Source: an uncultured Psychrobacter sp. (GTDB taxonomy: Bacteria; Pseudomonadota; Gammaproteobacteria; Pseudomonadales; Moraxellaceae). From it: a stretch of DNA of 64,000 bases. Below, in pieces: positions 24,368 through 34,196 of the stretch. How positions within the stretch are numbered: position 1 is the stretch's first letter; each line of letters opens with the position of its first letter. The notes beneath the pieces are model-generated. The model was not told the origin of the DNA. It did not search any database and worked only from the letters and a program-made list of their open reading frames with translations. The translations under genes and the position numbers were made by a program. The stretch lies in NCBI RefSeq assembly GCF_947500265.1, contig NZ_CANMRN010000006.1:62001-126000 (forward strand), given 5' to 3'.

Positions 24368-24784
24368 ATGGCAACGTTACAATGTCGCGTCGTAAGTGCT
24401 CGTGAAGAGTTGTATTCAGGCGAAATTAGCATGTTAATAGCTACTGGTACCGAAGGCGAGATTGGTGTATTGCCAGGTCACACACCGCTTATTACTTTGC
24501 TAAAGCCAGGTGCAATGCGAGTGCAAACACCAAACGGTGAAGAAGAAGTAATTTACGTCTCAGGCGGTGTACTAGAAGTACAGCCTAAGATGGTTACGGT
24601 ATTGGCTGATACAGCCATGCGTGCACACAATCTTGACGAAAGCAAAATCGTCGAAGCACGTAAAAAAGCTGAGCAAATGCTAGTTAACCAGTCTGATACG
24701 CTACAAACCAATGCGGCTTTGGCCTCGCTTGCAGAGTCAGTAGGACAATTACAGACTATTCGTAAGTACAAAAACCGCGCGTAA
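24368..24784 (+). CDS. atpC: F0F1 ATP synthase subunit epsilon
   Basis: A 138-residue epsilon subunit that couples rotation and inhibits ATP hydrolysis. The N-terminal beta sandwich has LQCRVVSAREELYSGEISMLIATGTEGEIGVLPGHTPL and the C-terminal helical pair is Ala/Glu/Lys-rich. It is the last gene of the operon, with a terminator 60 bases on. Confidence 0.96.
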   Translation: MATLQCRVVSAREELYSGEISMLIATGTEGEIGVLPGHTPLITLLKPGAMRVQTPNGEEEVIYVSGGVLEVQPKMVTVLADTAMRAHNLDESKIVEARKKAEQMLVNQSDTLQTNAALASLAESVGQLQTIRKYKNRA

Positions 24785-24843
24785 TTTATTACTGATAGCT
24801 CTAGCTAATCATTTAGAGTTATCGCTAAAAGTAATAATAAAAA

Positions 24844-24872
24844 GACAGTCCATTATATGGGCTGTTTTTTTA
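24844..24872 (+). terminator. intrinsic terminator of the atp operon
   Basis: ACAGTCC at 24845-24851 pairs with GGGCTGT (one G-T pair) at 24859-24865, followed by seven T residues. Confidence 0.8.
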
Positions 24873-25384
24873 TGTCTATTCATTATGAAATTAACTGTTC
24901 TGGGGTAAATACACACGGTTATTACTTGGATAGTATTTGTGGCAGCTCAATTCATTCTTAGGAAAAATCTTTTATTATCAATGAATCATCGCCTATTGGA
25001 ATTTTCTTAAAAAGACACTGGCGACAACGTTAATATATGGTTATATTAGACATAACGTATTATAAGCAACGAGCAGTAACTGTACGCGATAACGTTGGCT
25101 CTATGGTTTGGGTAATTAGCAACCGATAGATAATACAAATTGCGATGTACTAACGAAGTAATTGACGTAATTTCTGGACGCAAACTAAAGTTTTGATAGG
25201 GGTAGTTTATAGGTTTTGTTACCGACTATCAGCTATAGTATAGGAAGCTGATAATTTAATAGTATACTGTGCTACCAAGTTTGTAACAGCTATACGAACA
25301 TAAATTGTGCCACTATATGGTGCTATTAATTTTACCGCTCTTACTTTTACTGCTTTTAAATTAGATGTATTAGAGGATATAACA
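24873..25384. other. intergenic region upstream of bfmR
   Basis: About 510 AT-rich bases between the atp terminator and bfmR. It must carry the bfmR promoter. An imperfect inverted repeat (ATCAGCT...AGCTGAT) lies around 25228-25255 and could be a regulator site. No gene is recognisable. Confidence 0.5.
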
Positions 25385-26101
25385 ATGACAACCAATGAAG
25401 AAGACAACACCCCCCGAATCTTGATTGTTGAAGATGATGAGCGCCTGGCCATGTTGACTCAAGATTACTTGGTCAAAAATGGTTTAGAAGTGGCAATTGA
25501 AACTGATGGTAATCGTGCTATTCGCCGTATCGTCAATGAGCAACCAGATATGGTTGTACTGGATGTTATGCTACCTGGTAGCGATGGTTTGACCGTATGC
25601 CGTGAGGTGCGTCCACATTATCAAAATCCAATTTTGATGTTGACTGCACGTACTGAAGACATGGATCAGGTATTGGGTCTTGAGATGGGTGCTGACGACT
25701 ATGTTGCCAAGCCTGCTCAGCCACGTGTATTGCTTGCACGTATTCGCGCGCTACTGCGCCGCTCAGAAAATGCACCATCAGAAGATGTGCCACAACGTCT
25801 AGAGTTTGGCGAGTTAGTCATCGACAATGGTGGTCGTTCAGTTAACCTAGGTGATGAGTTGGTTGATTTCACCAGTGCTGAATATGATTTACTATGGTTG
25901 CTTGCTTCTAATGCAGGTCGTATCCTGTCTCGTGAAGATATCTTTGAGCGTCTACGCGGTATTGAGTATGATGGTCAAGATCGTTCAATTGACGTACGTA
26001 TCTCACGTATTCGTCCAAAAATCGGTGATGATCCAGAAAATCCAAAGCGTATTAAGACCGTACGTAGTAAAGGCTATCTATTCGTAAAAGAAGGCAACTA
26101 A
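25385..26101 (+). CDS. bfmR: response regulator BfmR (RstA/OmpR family)
   Basis: A 238-residue response regulator. The start at 25385 is chosen because AGAGGATATAACA precedes it; the open frame begins earlier without support. The receiver domain (about 10-125) has the acidic pair VEDDERL, the phospho-acceptor Asp60 in VVLDVMLPG, and an AKP motif at the lysine. The C-terminal winged helix (about 140-235) has DFTSAEYDLLWLLASNAGRILSRE and SIDVRISRIRPKIGDD... TVRSKGYLFV. From memory this is strikingly close to Acinetobacter BfmR, which controls envelope, capsule and biofilm genes. Its kinase is the next gene, 329 bases on, past a terminator. Confidence 0.9.
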   Translation: MTTNEEDNTPRILIVEDDERLAMLTQDYLVKNGLEVAIETDGNRAIRRIVNEQPDMVVLDVMLPGSDGLTVCREVRPHYQNPILMLTARTEDMDQVLGLEMGADDYVAKPAQPRVLLARIRALLRRSENAPSEDVPQRLEFGELVIDNGGRSVNLGDELVDFTSAEYDLLWLLASNAGRILSREDIFERLRGIEYDGQDRSIDVRISRIRPKIGDDPENPKRIKTVRSKGYLFVKEGN

Positions 26102-26144
26102 TATTGTTGCTTCTATAGGTTGATTAATTATTAATCACTATTCG

Positions 26145-26173
26145 AAAAAACCAGCAACGATGCTGGTTTTTTT
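26145..26173 (+). terminator. intrinsic terminator after bfmR
   Basis: AACCAGCA pairs with TGCTGGTT around a four-base loop, with flanking A and T runs. It separates bfmR from bfmS, so the kinase probably has its own promoter or depends on read-through. Confidence 0.85.
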
Positions 26174-26430
26174 GTGGCTAAATTTTAATTTTTAAACTTA
26201 AATGCAGTGTTATGTGGTTTAATTAAGCCATTATTATAGACGCTGACTAAATATATGTCATACATATAAGTCTTTGGATGATCGCTGCATATGGATTAAA
26301 GTGCGGTAATTAAAAGTCAAAGTTAAAGTCTATCCCTATTCGATCATGCTCGATATCATTAAACACATAGCACTATCTATATGTTTGATGATATTAGCAA
26401 TCTCTATTTATTAAGTTGGTCACGGCACGT

Positions 26431-28128
26431 ATGTCATTAGTCTCTTCTTTAAAACACAGTATTTTTGTTCGTATCTATGCTGGGCTACTTATAGTCTGTT
26501 TGTGTGTGGCACTCTTTGCGCAGTTATTGATGGATACCATCAATAAGGAGCGTGTGCAGTCCTATCGTGAAAATATGGCAATGGGGGCATTTCATTTGGT
26601 GAGTGAAGGAATCTCTCACCAAAATAGCGAAGAAGAGCGTGAATATTGGTTATCAGATGCGAGTAGTTTGTTTGGTACTACTTTCAAAGTCTTGCCTATT
26701 GATGAAGTAGATTTTAGTGCCAGTGAGCTACGCCGCTTTAAAAATGATAATACCGTTGTGCGTTATTTTAACCAGCCTGTATATGCAGATGTTTATTATC
26801 GCTTGCCGGATAATAAGAGTGTGTTAACAGCGAGAATCTCTCAAGTTACCGAACAGCAAGTGCGGGCAATCGCGGTCTTTTTATTAGATGATTTGTCTTA
26901 TCACATGACACTGTCGGACAAGCGCGCACGTTTGGCTGAATTGGAGAAGAAGTTTTCTTTCCCTTTAGCGTTTAAAGCAGTCAATACACTTGAGTTAGAT
27001 TCAGATCAGATGTCTCGTCTGCGCCGTGACGAAGTTGTCATATCGTTGCAAGATACTAACAGTAGTACGAGTAACTCTGCGATCAGGGTAATAGTGCCCT
27101 CTGAAATCAATGATATGGCAATTTTAATTGGGCCTATACCGTTATTTAACTGGTTCCCGCTTAACTTAATTATTAGTATGATTCTTATCAGCATGTTCCT
27201 AATTAGCTTAGGTGTATATGCGCTCATCTTCCCGCTTGAACGTAAGTTACAATTGATTCAGGTAGGTGTGAATGAGGTCAGTCAAGGTAACCTTGATATT
27301 CAAGTACAGGTTATTGGTCAAGATGAAATAGCGCGTTTGTCAGCGACTTTTAATGCCATGACCTCGCATATTAAGCGTTTGATTGAATCACAGCGCGAGC
27401 TTACCCGAGCGGTCTCACATGAGCTGCGTACGCCAGTGGCTCGTATTCGATTTGCGGTAGATATGCTTGCTGATACGGATGACGAAGACTCACGTTTTAT
27501 GCAGCGTGACTATATTGATGAAGATATTGAATCGCTTAATGGTTTGATTGATGAGATTTTGACCTATGCTAAGCTTGAGGAAGGGTCACCAAAGTTAGAT
27601 TTAGAACCAGTAAACTTAAGAGAGCTGTTAGAGCAGATCGAGCGCGAAACCAATGCGCTAGGTAAACCTATCAAAATAGTAACCAGTTTGCCGAATGCAA
27701 AAGTCACAGCAGTTGCGGATAGACGCTACTTACACCGTGTGATTCAAAACCTTGCAGGTAATGCGTTACGCTATGCAGAAACAACCATTATCATTAGTGC
27801 AGGTGTCAAAAAAGGCAATGCCTTCGTCAGTGTCGAAGATGATGGACATGGTATTCCTGAGGCAGATCGCGAAAAAGTGTTTATTCCATTCTCACGCTTA
27901 GATGACAGCCGTACACGCGCGTCAGGTGGCTATGGACTAGGCTTGTCTATTGTATCGCGCATTGCATTTTGGTTTAATGGTAGTATGAAAGTAGATGAGA
28001 GTCGTGAGTTAGGCGGTGCAAGGTTTGTGATGACATGGCCTATTAAACCATTGACTCAGATTCTTGCTGCTGATGAATTGACGCAAGAGAAAAGCGAGCG
28101 CGACTTCGATACTAAGTTGTCAGATTAG
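26431..28128 (+). CDS. bfmS: sensor histidine kinase BfmS (RstB-like)
   Basis: A 565-residue membrane kinase from the ATG at 26431; an upstream TTG would add five residues. Two membrane helices (about 11-30 and 235-260) flank a roughly 200-residue periplasmic sensor. A HAMP domain follows (about 262-315), then the dimerisation helix with the phosphorylated His in AVSHELRTPVARIRF, and the ATPase domain with NLAGNALRYAE (N box), EDDGHGIP (G1) and GGYGLGLSIV (G2). It is the partner of BfmR just upstream and would tune its phosphorylation in response to envelope signals. Confidence 0.88.
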   Translation: MSLVSSLKHSIFVRIYAGLLIVCLCVALFAQLLMDTINKERVQSYRENMAMGAFHLVSEGISHQNSEEEREYWLSDASSLFGTTFKVLPIDEVDFSASELRRFKNDNTVVRYFNQPVYADVYYRLPDNKSVLTARISQVTEQQVRAIAVFLLDDLSYHMTLSDKRARLAELEKKFSFPLAFKAVNTLELDSDQMSRLRRDEVVISLQDTNSSTSNSAIRVIVPSEINDMAILIGPIPLFNWFPLNLIISMILISMFLISLGVYALIFPLERKLQLIQVGVNEVSQGNLDIQVQVIGQDEIARLSATFNAMTSHIKRLIESQRELTRAVSHELRTPVARIRFAVDMLADTDDEDSRFMQRDYIDEDIESLNGLIDEILTYAKLEEGSPKLDLEPVNLRELLEQIERETNALGKPIKIVTSLPNAKVTAVADRRYLHRVIQNLAGNALRYAETTIIISAGVKKGNAFVSVEDDGHGIPEADREKVFIPFSRLDDSRTRASGGYGLGLSIVSRIAFWFNGSMKVDESRELGGARFVMTWPIKPLTQILAADELTQEKSERDFDTKLSD

Positions 28129-28331
28129 ACCAAGTTATAGGGCTAAGCTATAAGAGCAAGCTATCAAGCTAAATCATCAGACTAAATCATGAGAATACGC
28201 CATAATTATTAGTCATGTTGTTAAAGAGAATAAGCGTCATCTTAATGTTATAACAGGATACAGCTTTATAGCTGGGTGACGCGCTCGTCGCTATTTTTAA
28301 GACAGTTGGACAATGTCATAGGAGGCATAGG

Positions 28332-28511
28332 ATGCCATATTTATTTGGTGGCTTGGTAGTGTTGAATGCGATTACGCTAGGCTATTATCTATTCTTAAAA
28401 CAGCCGTCAACGACCCAAACACTACAAGCAGCTCAGGCTGAAATTACCCAGCCATTAGCTTTTACTAACAGTGCTGAGTATATCCCGCCGGCTATTGGTA
28501 GCAAAGACTAG
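28332..28511 (+). CDS. small membrane protein (59 aa)
   Basis: A short gene with a strong ribosome site (AGGAGGCATAGG) directly before the ATG, which supports real translation. The product starts MPYLFGGLVVLNAITLGYYLF, a single membrane segment, and continues with a Gln/Ala-rich stretch (STTQTLQAAQAEITQPL) ending PPAIGSKD. It lies 203 bases after bfmS on the same strand and is convergent with the envZ-like gene. I do not recognise a family. A role alongside the kinase is possible only from position. Confidence 0.65.
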   Translation: MPYLFGGLVVLNAITLGYYLFLKQPSTTQTLQAAQAEITQPLAFTNSAEYIPPAIGSKD

Positions 28512-28549
28512 CTTTGATATCTTTGCTTATTCAGATTGAAGTCTCATCG

Positions 28550-30025
28550 CTATTTTAAATCTGGCTCTGTACTGTCTACCTCAGATACCTCTTCTACGTC
28601 AGCCGCTAACGTAGTATCTCCAGCGACTTTAGAGAGTAGAGGAATACGTACGCATACTTGTAGCCCGCCTTCAGGGTGGTTAATGGCTTCAACGGTACCG
28701 TGATGTAACCGTGCAATACGATCAACAATCGCAAGACCTAGTCCGCTACCTTGGGTAGTCCGTGCCGTCTCTCCACGTTCAAACGGTTGCATAATCCGCT
28801 CTAATTGATCGTCGGCGACGCCATCACCGCAATCTCGTACACAAATCACTAACTGTTCCTGAGCTTCTTTGTTCACCACATTTTCGCTGACCACATCTGT
28901 ATCTTCGTCTTCGATAGTTTCGATAAATGTCGGTATAACCGTAGCCGATAAATAAATAGGTGGCTTTCCATAACGATTGGCATTGTTGACCAAGTTGATA
29001 ATCAGACGCTTGATGGATAATGGACGTACGGGAACGACCTTGTCGCATTCTGACTCATATACAAACTTCATTGGCGCAAACTGCACCATGATTTCATTAA
29101 ATATAGTGTCTAGATTGGTCAAACTGACTGGCTCATCAGAACCGTCTTTCATAAACGAGATGAACTGCTCCAAAATGGCATCCATATCCTCAATATCGTA
29201 AATCAGCCCTTCACGGAAAAAATCATCTGGTAGCATTTCTGCGGTTAAGCGCATACGTGTCAACGGCGTCCGCAGATCGTGTGAGATGCCGGCGAGCATA
29301 ATGGTTCGCTCTTTTTGCGCTTGATTCAATGTCGTAAACAGTCGGTTAAACGCCATATTAACTTGACGTATTTCTGTGGGGCCTTTCTGAGTGGGCAGTG
29401 TGGTTGCATGACCAAGACGAATATAGTTAGTAGCCGCCCGTTGTAGGTAGCGTAGCGGGCGATTTAACTGACGCGCTAATAGAATAATCGTGAGTAACGA
29501 TAGGATAGGCAGTCCAATCAAAAATAGCACCAGTAATGTCGGGCTATATTGTGAATAGTAAACCACAGGCTCACGCACCCAAAAACTGTCATCACGGCTA
29601 TCTTGTACCCATAGCTGCGGTGTAGGCTTAAATTTAAAATAAACCTCTACAGGGCGACCGAGCTGCGCACCGATTTCACGCTGTAGTACGTCCGTAAAAA
29701 AGCTTACAAATGGCTTGTCAGCGACTTCTGGAAAGTCGCTGGGGTTATTTACCACGACGACATGAGAGTGCTGGTAAATCCATTGACGTACTTCGGGACG
29801 ACCTTGCCAGTCTTTATTAACGCTATTGATCAGTTGCAACTCACTCGTCAAATAACGTGCATGGTTTTTTAGCTCTGGCAGATACAGACTGCGCCAAAAG
29901 AATAAAATTGATAAGCTCACACTAATAAGCACGATAAAGGCAACCATCAAGGTCGTTAGCCAAGTGTTGGAATAAGAGCGTGGCAGCCAACCTTTACGAC
30001 GCGGCTTTGGGTTTGGAGAGATCAT
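28550..30025 (-). CDS. envZ: EnvZ-like osmosensor histidine kinase
   Basis: A 491-residue two-pass membrane kinase. Membrane helices are at about 26-48 and 160-185, with a compact periplasmic domain between. The HAMP region is followed by the EnvZ-type phospho-acceptor segment LAGISHDLRTPLTRMRLTAEML (about 243-264). The ATPase N box is LINLVNNANRYG, the G1 box is VRDCGDGV and the G2 box GSGLGLAIV. An acidic insert (IEDEDTDVVSENVVN) sits in the ATPase domain, and the C terminus is long and acidic. No ompR gene is adjacent, which is unusual for envZ. Confidence 0.85.
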   Translation of the reverse strand: MISPNPKPRRKGWLPRSYSNTWLTTLMVAFIVLISVSLSILFFWRSLYLPELKNHARYLTSELQLINSVNKDWQGRPEVRQWIYQHSHVVVVNNPSDFPEVADKPFVSFFTDVLQREIGAQLGRPVEVYFKFKPTPQLWVQDSRDDSFWVREPVVYYSQYSPTLLVLFLIGLPILSLLTIILLARQLNRPLRYLQRAATNYIRLGHATTLPTQKGPTEIRQVNMAFNRLFTTLNQAQKERTIMLAGISHDLRTPLTRMRLTAEMLPDDFFREGLIYDIEDMDAILEQFISFMKDGSDEPVSLTNLDTIFNEIMVQFAPMKFVYESECDKVVPVRPLSIKRLIINLVNNANRYGKPPIYLSATVIPTFIETIEDEDTDVVSENVVNKEAQEQLVICVRDCGDGVADDQLERIMQPFERGETARTTQGSGLGLAIVDRIARLHHGTVEAINHPEGGLQVCVRIPLLSKVAGDTTLAADVEEVSEVDSTEPDLK

Positions 30026-30451
30026 ATGTGTCCAACAGAGTAAAAGAAAAGTTAGTGTGATATAGCGTGTAGCTCTCTAAATACGATTGCCTTAAAGCTA
30101 GTCCGTGCATCAATCTATAGCGATATATCATAGAATAGCATAATCAATAAATAGTACTGATACAGTATGCAATCGGCGAGCGAGCCAAATAGTTATTGGA
30201 GTAGATATAAAGTTAAGCTTAAGGATAAATGTATTTAGCAATCATCTATTTTTCAGAGAGAGCAATAGTAATCTATAGAATCTAAAGAAAAACTTTAAAA
30301 ATAAGCCATTATCATCAGTTATATTTTACTTAGGTCATCATTTAAGCTATTGTTAATAAATAATTAAATATGCACAGTTTATGTTTTCAACAAATAAAGA
30401 CTGTGATATAATTATGCCCTTTTTGGTATACCTGCGAAAGAGAGAATTCAC
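30026..30451. other. divergent promoter region between envZ and rpsP
   Basis: 426 bases of very AT-rich DNA, with the envZ promoter on one side and the rpsP promoter on the other. No gene or strong repeat is visible. Confidence 0.55.
30384..30412 (+). promoter_or_regulatory. probable rpsP operon promoter
   Basis: TATAAT at 30407-30412 is preceded by TGTGA (an extended -10 character), with a weak TTTTCA -35 at 30384-30389 and 17-base spacing. It lies 40 bases before the rpsP start and is the best promoter in the gap. Confidence 0.65.
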
Positions 30452-30721
30452 ATGGTTGTTATTCGTTTAGCACGGGGCGGTGCCAAGAAACGCCCATTTT
30501 ATCAAGTAGTTGTTGCTGATCAACGCCGCGCGCGTGACGGTCGCTATATTGAAAACATCGGCTTTTTTAACCCACTCGCTAAAGAGTCTGAAGAAGCAGT
30601 ACGCCTAAACATGGAAGCGTACAATGCGTGGATCGCAAAAGGTGCACAACCTTCAGATCGCGTTGCTTCATTAGCAAAAGCTTACAACAAGTCTGCAGCT
30701 CAAACTGAAGCAACTGCTTAA
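30452..30721 (+). CDS. rpsP: 30S ribosomal protein S16
   Basis: An 89-residue ribosomal protein. [23 protein letters not shown] is the family N terminus and the body has [22 protein letters not shown] precedes the ATG. It is the first gene of the rpsP-rimM-trmD-rplS operon, whose order is conserved across gammaproteobacteria. Confidence 0.98.
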   Translation: MVVIRLARGGAKKRPFYQVVVADQRRARDGRYIENIGFFNPLAKESEEAVRLNMEAYNAWIAKGAQPSDRVASLAKAYNKSAAQTEATA

Positions 30722-30838
30722 GTTTTGGTTTTTACTGAGACGTTCGTAGCAAAACTATGACATGACTCAGTAGACTTTAGAATACATAGCGTAACTGGTC
30801 TGACCAGGGTGCGCCATTAACTGTTTATCGCTTTTGAC

Positions 30839-30863
30839 GCAATTGTTTTTGCAATTGCTGTTT
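30839..30863 (+). promoter_or_regulatory. hairpin between rpsP and rimM
   Basis: GCAATTG at 30839-30845 pairs with CAATTGC at 30852-30858, followed by TGTTTTAAT. A second small palindrome (CTGGTCTGACCAG) lies at 30795-30807. In this operon S16 is needed in far larger amounts than RimM or TrmD, so an attenuator here is plausible. Confidence 0.5.
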
Positions 30864-30886
30864 TAATCATTGTTAGGTTAGCTGCT

Positions 30887-31420
30887 ATGTCATCTGTTCC
30901 AAACGCTAGTGCCCTTATGAAAATTGGTCAGCTTAAGAAGCCTTACGGCATTAAAGGCTGGCTTTGGGTATTCAGTGATACGGATGACCGTACAGCGATA
31001 TTCGACATGAAGCCGTGGTGGATGAAAACTGCCACTGGCATGAAACCTTTAACTGTGAAGGCTTGGCGTGAGCAAGGAACAGGAATTGTGGCTCAATTTG
31101 AGCAGATTCCTGATCGTAATGTTGCTGAGACTATGAACGGTGTTACCGTTTGGGTCGAACAAAACGTCCTACCTGAAACAGCTGAAGACGAATATTATTG
31201 GTCGGATTTGGTCAGTCTGCGCGTGATGAACGAGCAGGATGAGTATCTAGGTAATATCACTGAAATGTTTGAAACCGGTGCCCATGACATCATGCGTGTA
31301 ACGGCAAATTCAGACAGTTTAGACAATGAAGAACGCCTGATTCCATGGCATAAGCAAACTGTAATAGAAGTCAATATGACTGAAAAAACAGTGCTTGTGG
31401 CATGGCCGAGTGATTACTGA
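30887..31420 (+). CDS. rimM: ribosome maturation factor RimM
   Basis: A 177-residue 30S assembly factor. The N-terminal domain has IGQLKKPYGIKGWLWVFSDTDD (about 12-33); the C-terminal PRC-barrel has YYWSDLVSLRVMN (about 103-115) and LIPWHKQTVIEVN. It binds S19 and helps mature the 30S head. It is second in the operon, with a 165-base gap and hairpin before it. Confidence 0.96.
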   Translation: MSSVPNASALMKIGQLKKPYGIKGWLWVFSDTDDRTAIFDMKPWWMKTATGMKPLTVKAWREQGTGIVAQFEQIPDRNVAETMNGVTVWVEQNVLPETAEDEYYWSDLVSLRVMNEQDEYLGNITEMFETGAHDIMRVTANSDSLDNEERLIPWHKQTVIEVNMTEKTVLVAWPSDY

Positions 31421-31497
31421 TAGCGTTTCTGGCTTTTTAGTCAGACATTATTAGTACTTACACCGATTGTTTTAGCCTTAACGCAAGTAGACATCAG

Positions 31498-32262
31498 ATG
31501 TATTTTGCCGTAATTAGTATTTTTCCTGAGATGTTTGCCACGATTCGTGAGTTTGGAATCACGGGCCGAGCAGTGACTCAAGAGCAAGTTACGATTGAAT
31601 GCATTAATCCACGTGATTATACCACCGATAACTATCGCCGTATTGATGAGCGCCCTTATGGGGGTGGTCCTGGAATGGTCATGATGGCTGAGCCATTATC
31701 GAAAGCCATTGAGGATGCACGATTGCGTGCCAGTCAACATGGTTGCCGTGTCGATAGTGAGCACTGTCCGGTGATTTATATGTCACCGCAAGGACAGACG
31801 CTTAGTGAGAGTAGCGTAGTCAATATGACTGATTACGATGGCATGATTTTATTATGCGGTCGTTATGAAGGTATTGACGAGCGTTTACTGTCACAATACG
31901 TCGATATGGAAGTATCGTTAGGTGATTACGTGTTGACTGGTGGCGAGTTGCCAGCAATGGTGCTGATGGATAGTGTGATACGTCGTCTGCCTGATATCAT
32001 GGGTGATGACATGTCAGCGGAGCAAGACTCTTTTGTCGATGGCTTGCTTGACTGTCCACACTATACTAAGCCGCATGAGTTTGCGGGTATGGCGGTTCCT
32101 GAGGTATTACTTTCAGGTCACCATGCTAATATCGCTAAGTGGCGTTTTAGTCAGCAAGTCAGTCGTACGCAAACGCGTCGTCCAGACTTATGGCAAGCGT
32201 TTACCCCAACGGTAGAGCAAGCGAAGTGGTTGAAAGCATTGGCCAAAGCAGATAAAAAGTAG
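31498..32262 (+). CDS. trmD: tRNA (guanine-37-N1)-methyltransferase TrmD
   Basis: A 254-residue knotted SPOUT methyltransferase that makes m1G37 in tRNA. Motifs include [42 protein letters not shown] (about 119-130) and the knot region [17 protein letters not shown] (about 139-155). Its length is normal, and it is third in the operon. Confidence 0.97.
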   Translation: MYFAVISIFPEMFATIREFGITGRAVTQEQVTIECINPRDYTTDNYRRIDERPYGGGPGMVMMAEPLSKAIEDARLRASQHGCRVDSEHCPVIYMSPQGQTLSESSVVNMTDYDGMILLCGRYEGIDERLLSQYVDMEVSLGDYVLTGGELPAMVLMDSVIRRLPDIMGDDMSAEQDSFVDGLLDCPHYTKPHEFAGMAVPEVLLSGHHANIAKWRFSQQVSRTQTRRPDLWQAFTPTVEQAKWLKALAKADKK

Positions 32263-32467
32263 ATTTTTAGAATCTGACTTTATCGTTACGAAGTTTGATA
32301 AACAGTTAAGAAACAGAATTTTGAGCAATAATAAAACGAGTCATCGCATAGTGGCCGTTGGTTATAACCCATTTACGTTGTGTCTCACTATAAAGAGATG
32401 CGATTAATTATTACAAACAGGTGATATGCGTCAAGCCTCTATTATCTAATGTGAGGAGATAACTCTC

Positions 32468-32890
32468 ATGAGCAACAAGCATCCATTGGTTCAGGTCATC
32501 GAAAACGCTCAATTGCTTGAGCGCCCAAGCTTTGCACCCGGCGATACCGTTGTGGTACAAGTAAAAGTACGTGAAGGTGAGCGTGAGCGTTTACAGGCTT
32601 TTGAAGGCGTTGTAATTGCTAAGCGTAACCGCGGTTTAAACTCAGCGTTTACCGTACGTAAAATCTCAAGCGGCGTTGGCGTTGAGCGTGCATTCCAATT
32701 GCATTCACCAATCATCGAGAGCATCGAAGTGAAACGTCGCGGTGCTGTTCGCCGTGCGAAACTATACTACTTACGTGAGCGCTCTGGTAAATCAGCACGT
32801 ATCCGCGAAAAACTTGGTGCTCGTCCAGTTGCTAAGAAAAAAACTGACGCTGGCGTACCTGATGCAGTTGATACTGCACCTGGTATCTAA
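32468..32890 (+). CDS. rplS: 50S ribosomal protein L19
   Basis: A 140-residue L19 with the standard body ([19 protein letters not shown]... [27 protein letters not shown]... [21 protein letters not shown]). A C-terminal extension of about 20 residues ([20 protein letters not shown]) is absent from the roughly 115-residue E. coli protein. GAGGAGATAAC precedes the ATG. It is the last gene of the operon. Confidence 0.97.
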   Translation: MSNKHPLVQVIENAQLLERPSFAPGDTVVVQVKVREGERERLQAFEGVVIAKRNRGLNSAFTVRKISSGVGVERAFQLHSPIIESIEVKRRGAVRRAKLYYLRERSGKSARIREKLGARPVAKKKTDAGVPDAVDTAPGI

Positions 32891-33014
32891 GCACAAGTTT
32901 GCCGTTTTGAGTTAGTCTTATAATTTTAGGATTGTCTCAAGACAAGGTAATAGTAGATACAAGCCCTTATTCATAGGTTTATTTATAAATAAGCGGGCCA
33001 TACCAAAAAAGACG

Positions 33015-33050
33015 AAACCCCAATCTATGCGAGAGCTAGATTGGGGTTTT
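33015..33050. terminator. bidirectional terminator after rplS
   Basis: AAACCCCAATCTA at 33015-33027 pairs with TAGATTGGGGTTT at 33037-33049. It has T runs in both directions and serves rplS and the convergent DUF4442 gene. Confidence 0.9.
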
Positions 33051-33121
33051 TGTATGTATAGCATTAATAATTTAAGTTTTATTAGCTCTAATACTATCAA
33101 TTATCAGTTATCAGCCAAAGT

Positions 33122-33682
33122 TTATTGAGCATCAAATGTATCGATACGGTTGACTTGCTCTTTGGACTTACTGTATTTGCGCAGTCTAATGTATAAAGTC
33201 TTGGTGACGGTTGCGATTAGCTTTTGCTGCTCATCAACGATATCGACTTTATATTCACGAAATACCGCTTCGCCTTCTTTTGCCAGCTTTTGAATGGTAA
33301 TGATTTCAGAGCTAGGTATTTTCATGCGTGCAGTGACTTTGCTATTGCCAGGCGCAACGAAATCAATATGTGAGCTTTTGTCCCACACTACGTAATTGCT
33401 ACCCAATTGATGCATCAACATAAGCATATAAAAAGGGTCAACCATTGAATATAAGCTACCACCGAACTGGGTACCGACGATATTTTTGTTCAGAGTGTTT
33501 AGTCCCATGCTGACCACGCACAAACCCTGATCGAGACTGATATGATCGATTTTGATACCTGCGCCAATGTATGGTGCATAAGTATTAAGGCGCAGCTTTA
33601 ATAAATGCGGTGTCAGCAATGGCATGATGCTTTGCTTGGCCCGACGTTTCAAAGTCTCAAGGTTGGTAGGTAATACGCTCAT
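33122..33682 (-). CDS. DUF4442 hotdog-fold thioesterase-like protein
   Basis: A 186-residue cytoplasmic protein. The hotdog core has NKNIVGTQFGGSLYSMVDPFYMLMLMHQLGSNYVVWDKSSHIDFVAPG (about 75-122), then strands ending TVTKTLYIRLR. This layout matches DUF4442, a relative of PaaI/YiiD-like thioesterases. No catalytic mechanism can be assigned. AGGACAAGTTT precedes the ATG. It is convergent with rplS and divergent from the DUF3360 gene. Confidence 0.8.
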   Translation of the reverse strand: MSVLPTNLETLKRRAKQSIMPLLTPHLLKLRLNTYAPYIGAGIKIDHISLDQGLCVVSMGLNTLNKNIVGTQFGGSLYSMVDPFYMLMLMHQLGSNYVVWDKSSHIDFVAPGNSKVTARMKIPSSEIITIQKLAKEGEAVFREYKVDIVDEQQKLIATVTKTLYIRLRKYSKSKEQVNRIDTFDAQ

Positions 33683-34196
33683 AAACTTGTCCTGTTGCCT
33701 TTTTTCTCAATTTTTTGATTGTATCAATAACGCGATTTTAAACAGTATCACTGAGAAATAAATCAATAAAAAGTATTTATCATAATTAAAAAGTACTCAG
33801 CCCGCTAGCTCTAAAGCGTAACCAAAATGACATATTTATGCCCACTTACAGGTAACAATCGTTATTTATTATAACTATCTTTGCTATTCATCTATGTGAT
33901 AAAAAATCATCTAGATGTAAATCATTATCAATAAAACGGTCGTTTATCCTAATTCAAAGTCTATAACAGAGAGATTTTTTCCTCATGGTTTTCTATCAAG
34001 GTCAGTTTTGTCCTAAATAGAAACTTTAGTTTATATATTATAATGAGATACATAGTATCTTTAAATGGTTTTAGGTTCGCATTTCATCAAGTCTTGGCAT
34101 ACAATAGTTCGCAGTTTGTAATAGGCGCTTTGGTCTATGACATTAGAGCAGAGCGTGTGTAGTCAATCAAAGACGTAATCGACACAAGGAAATGTG
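33683..34196. other. intergenic region upstream of DUF4442 and DUF3360 genes
   Basis: 514 bases of AT-rich DNA between two divergent genes, so it should hold both promoters. No gene or clear operator was recognised. Confidence 0.5.
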
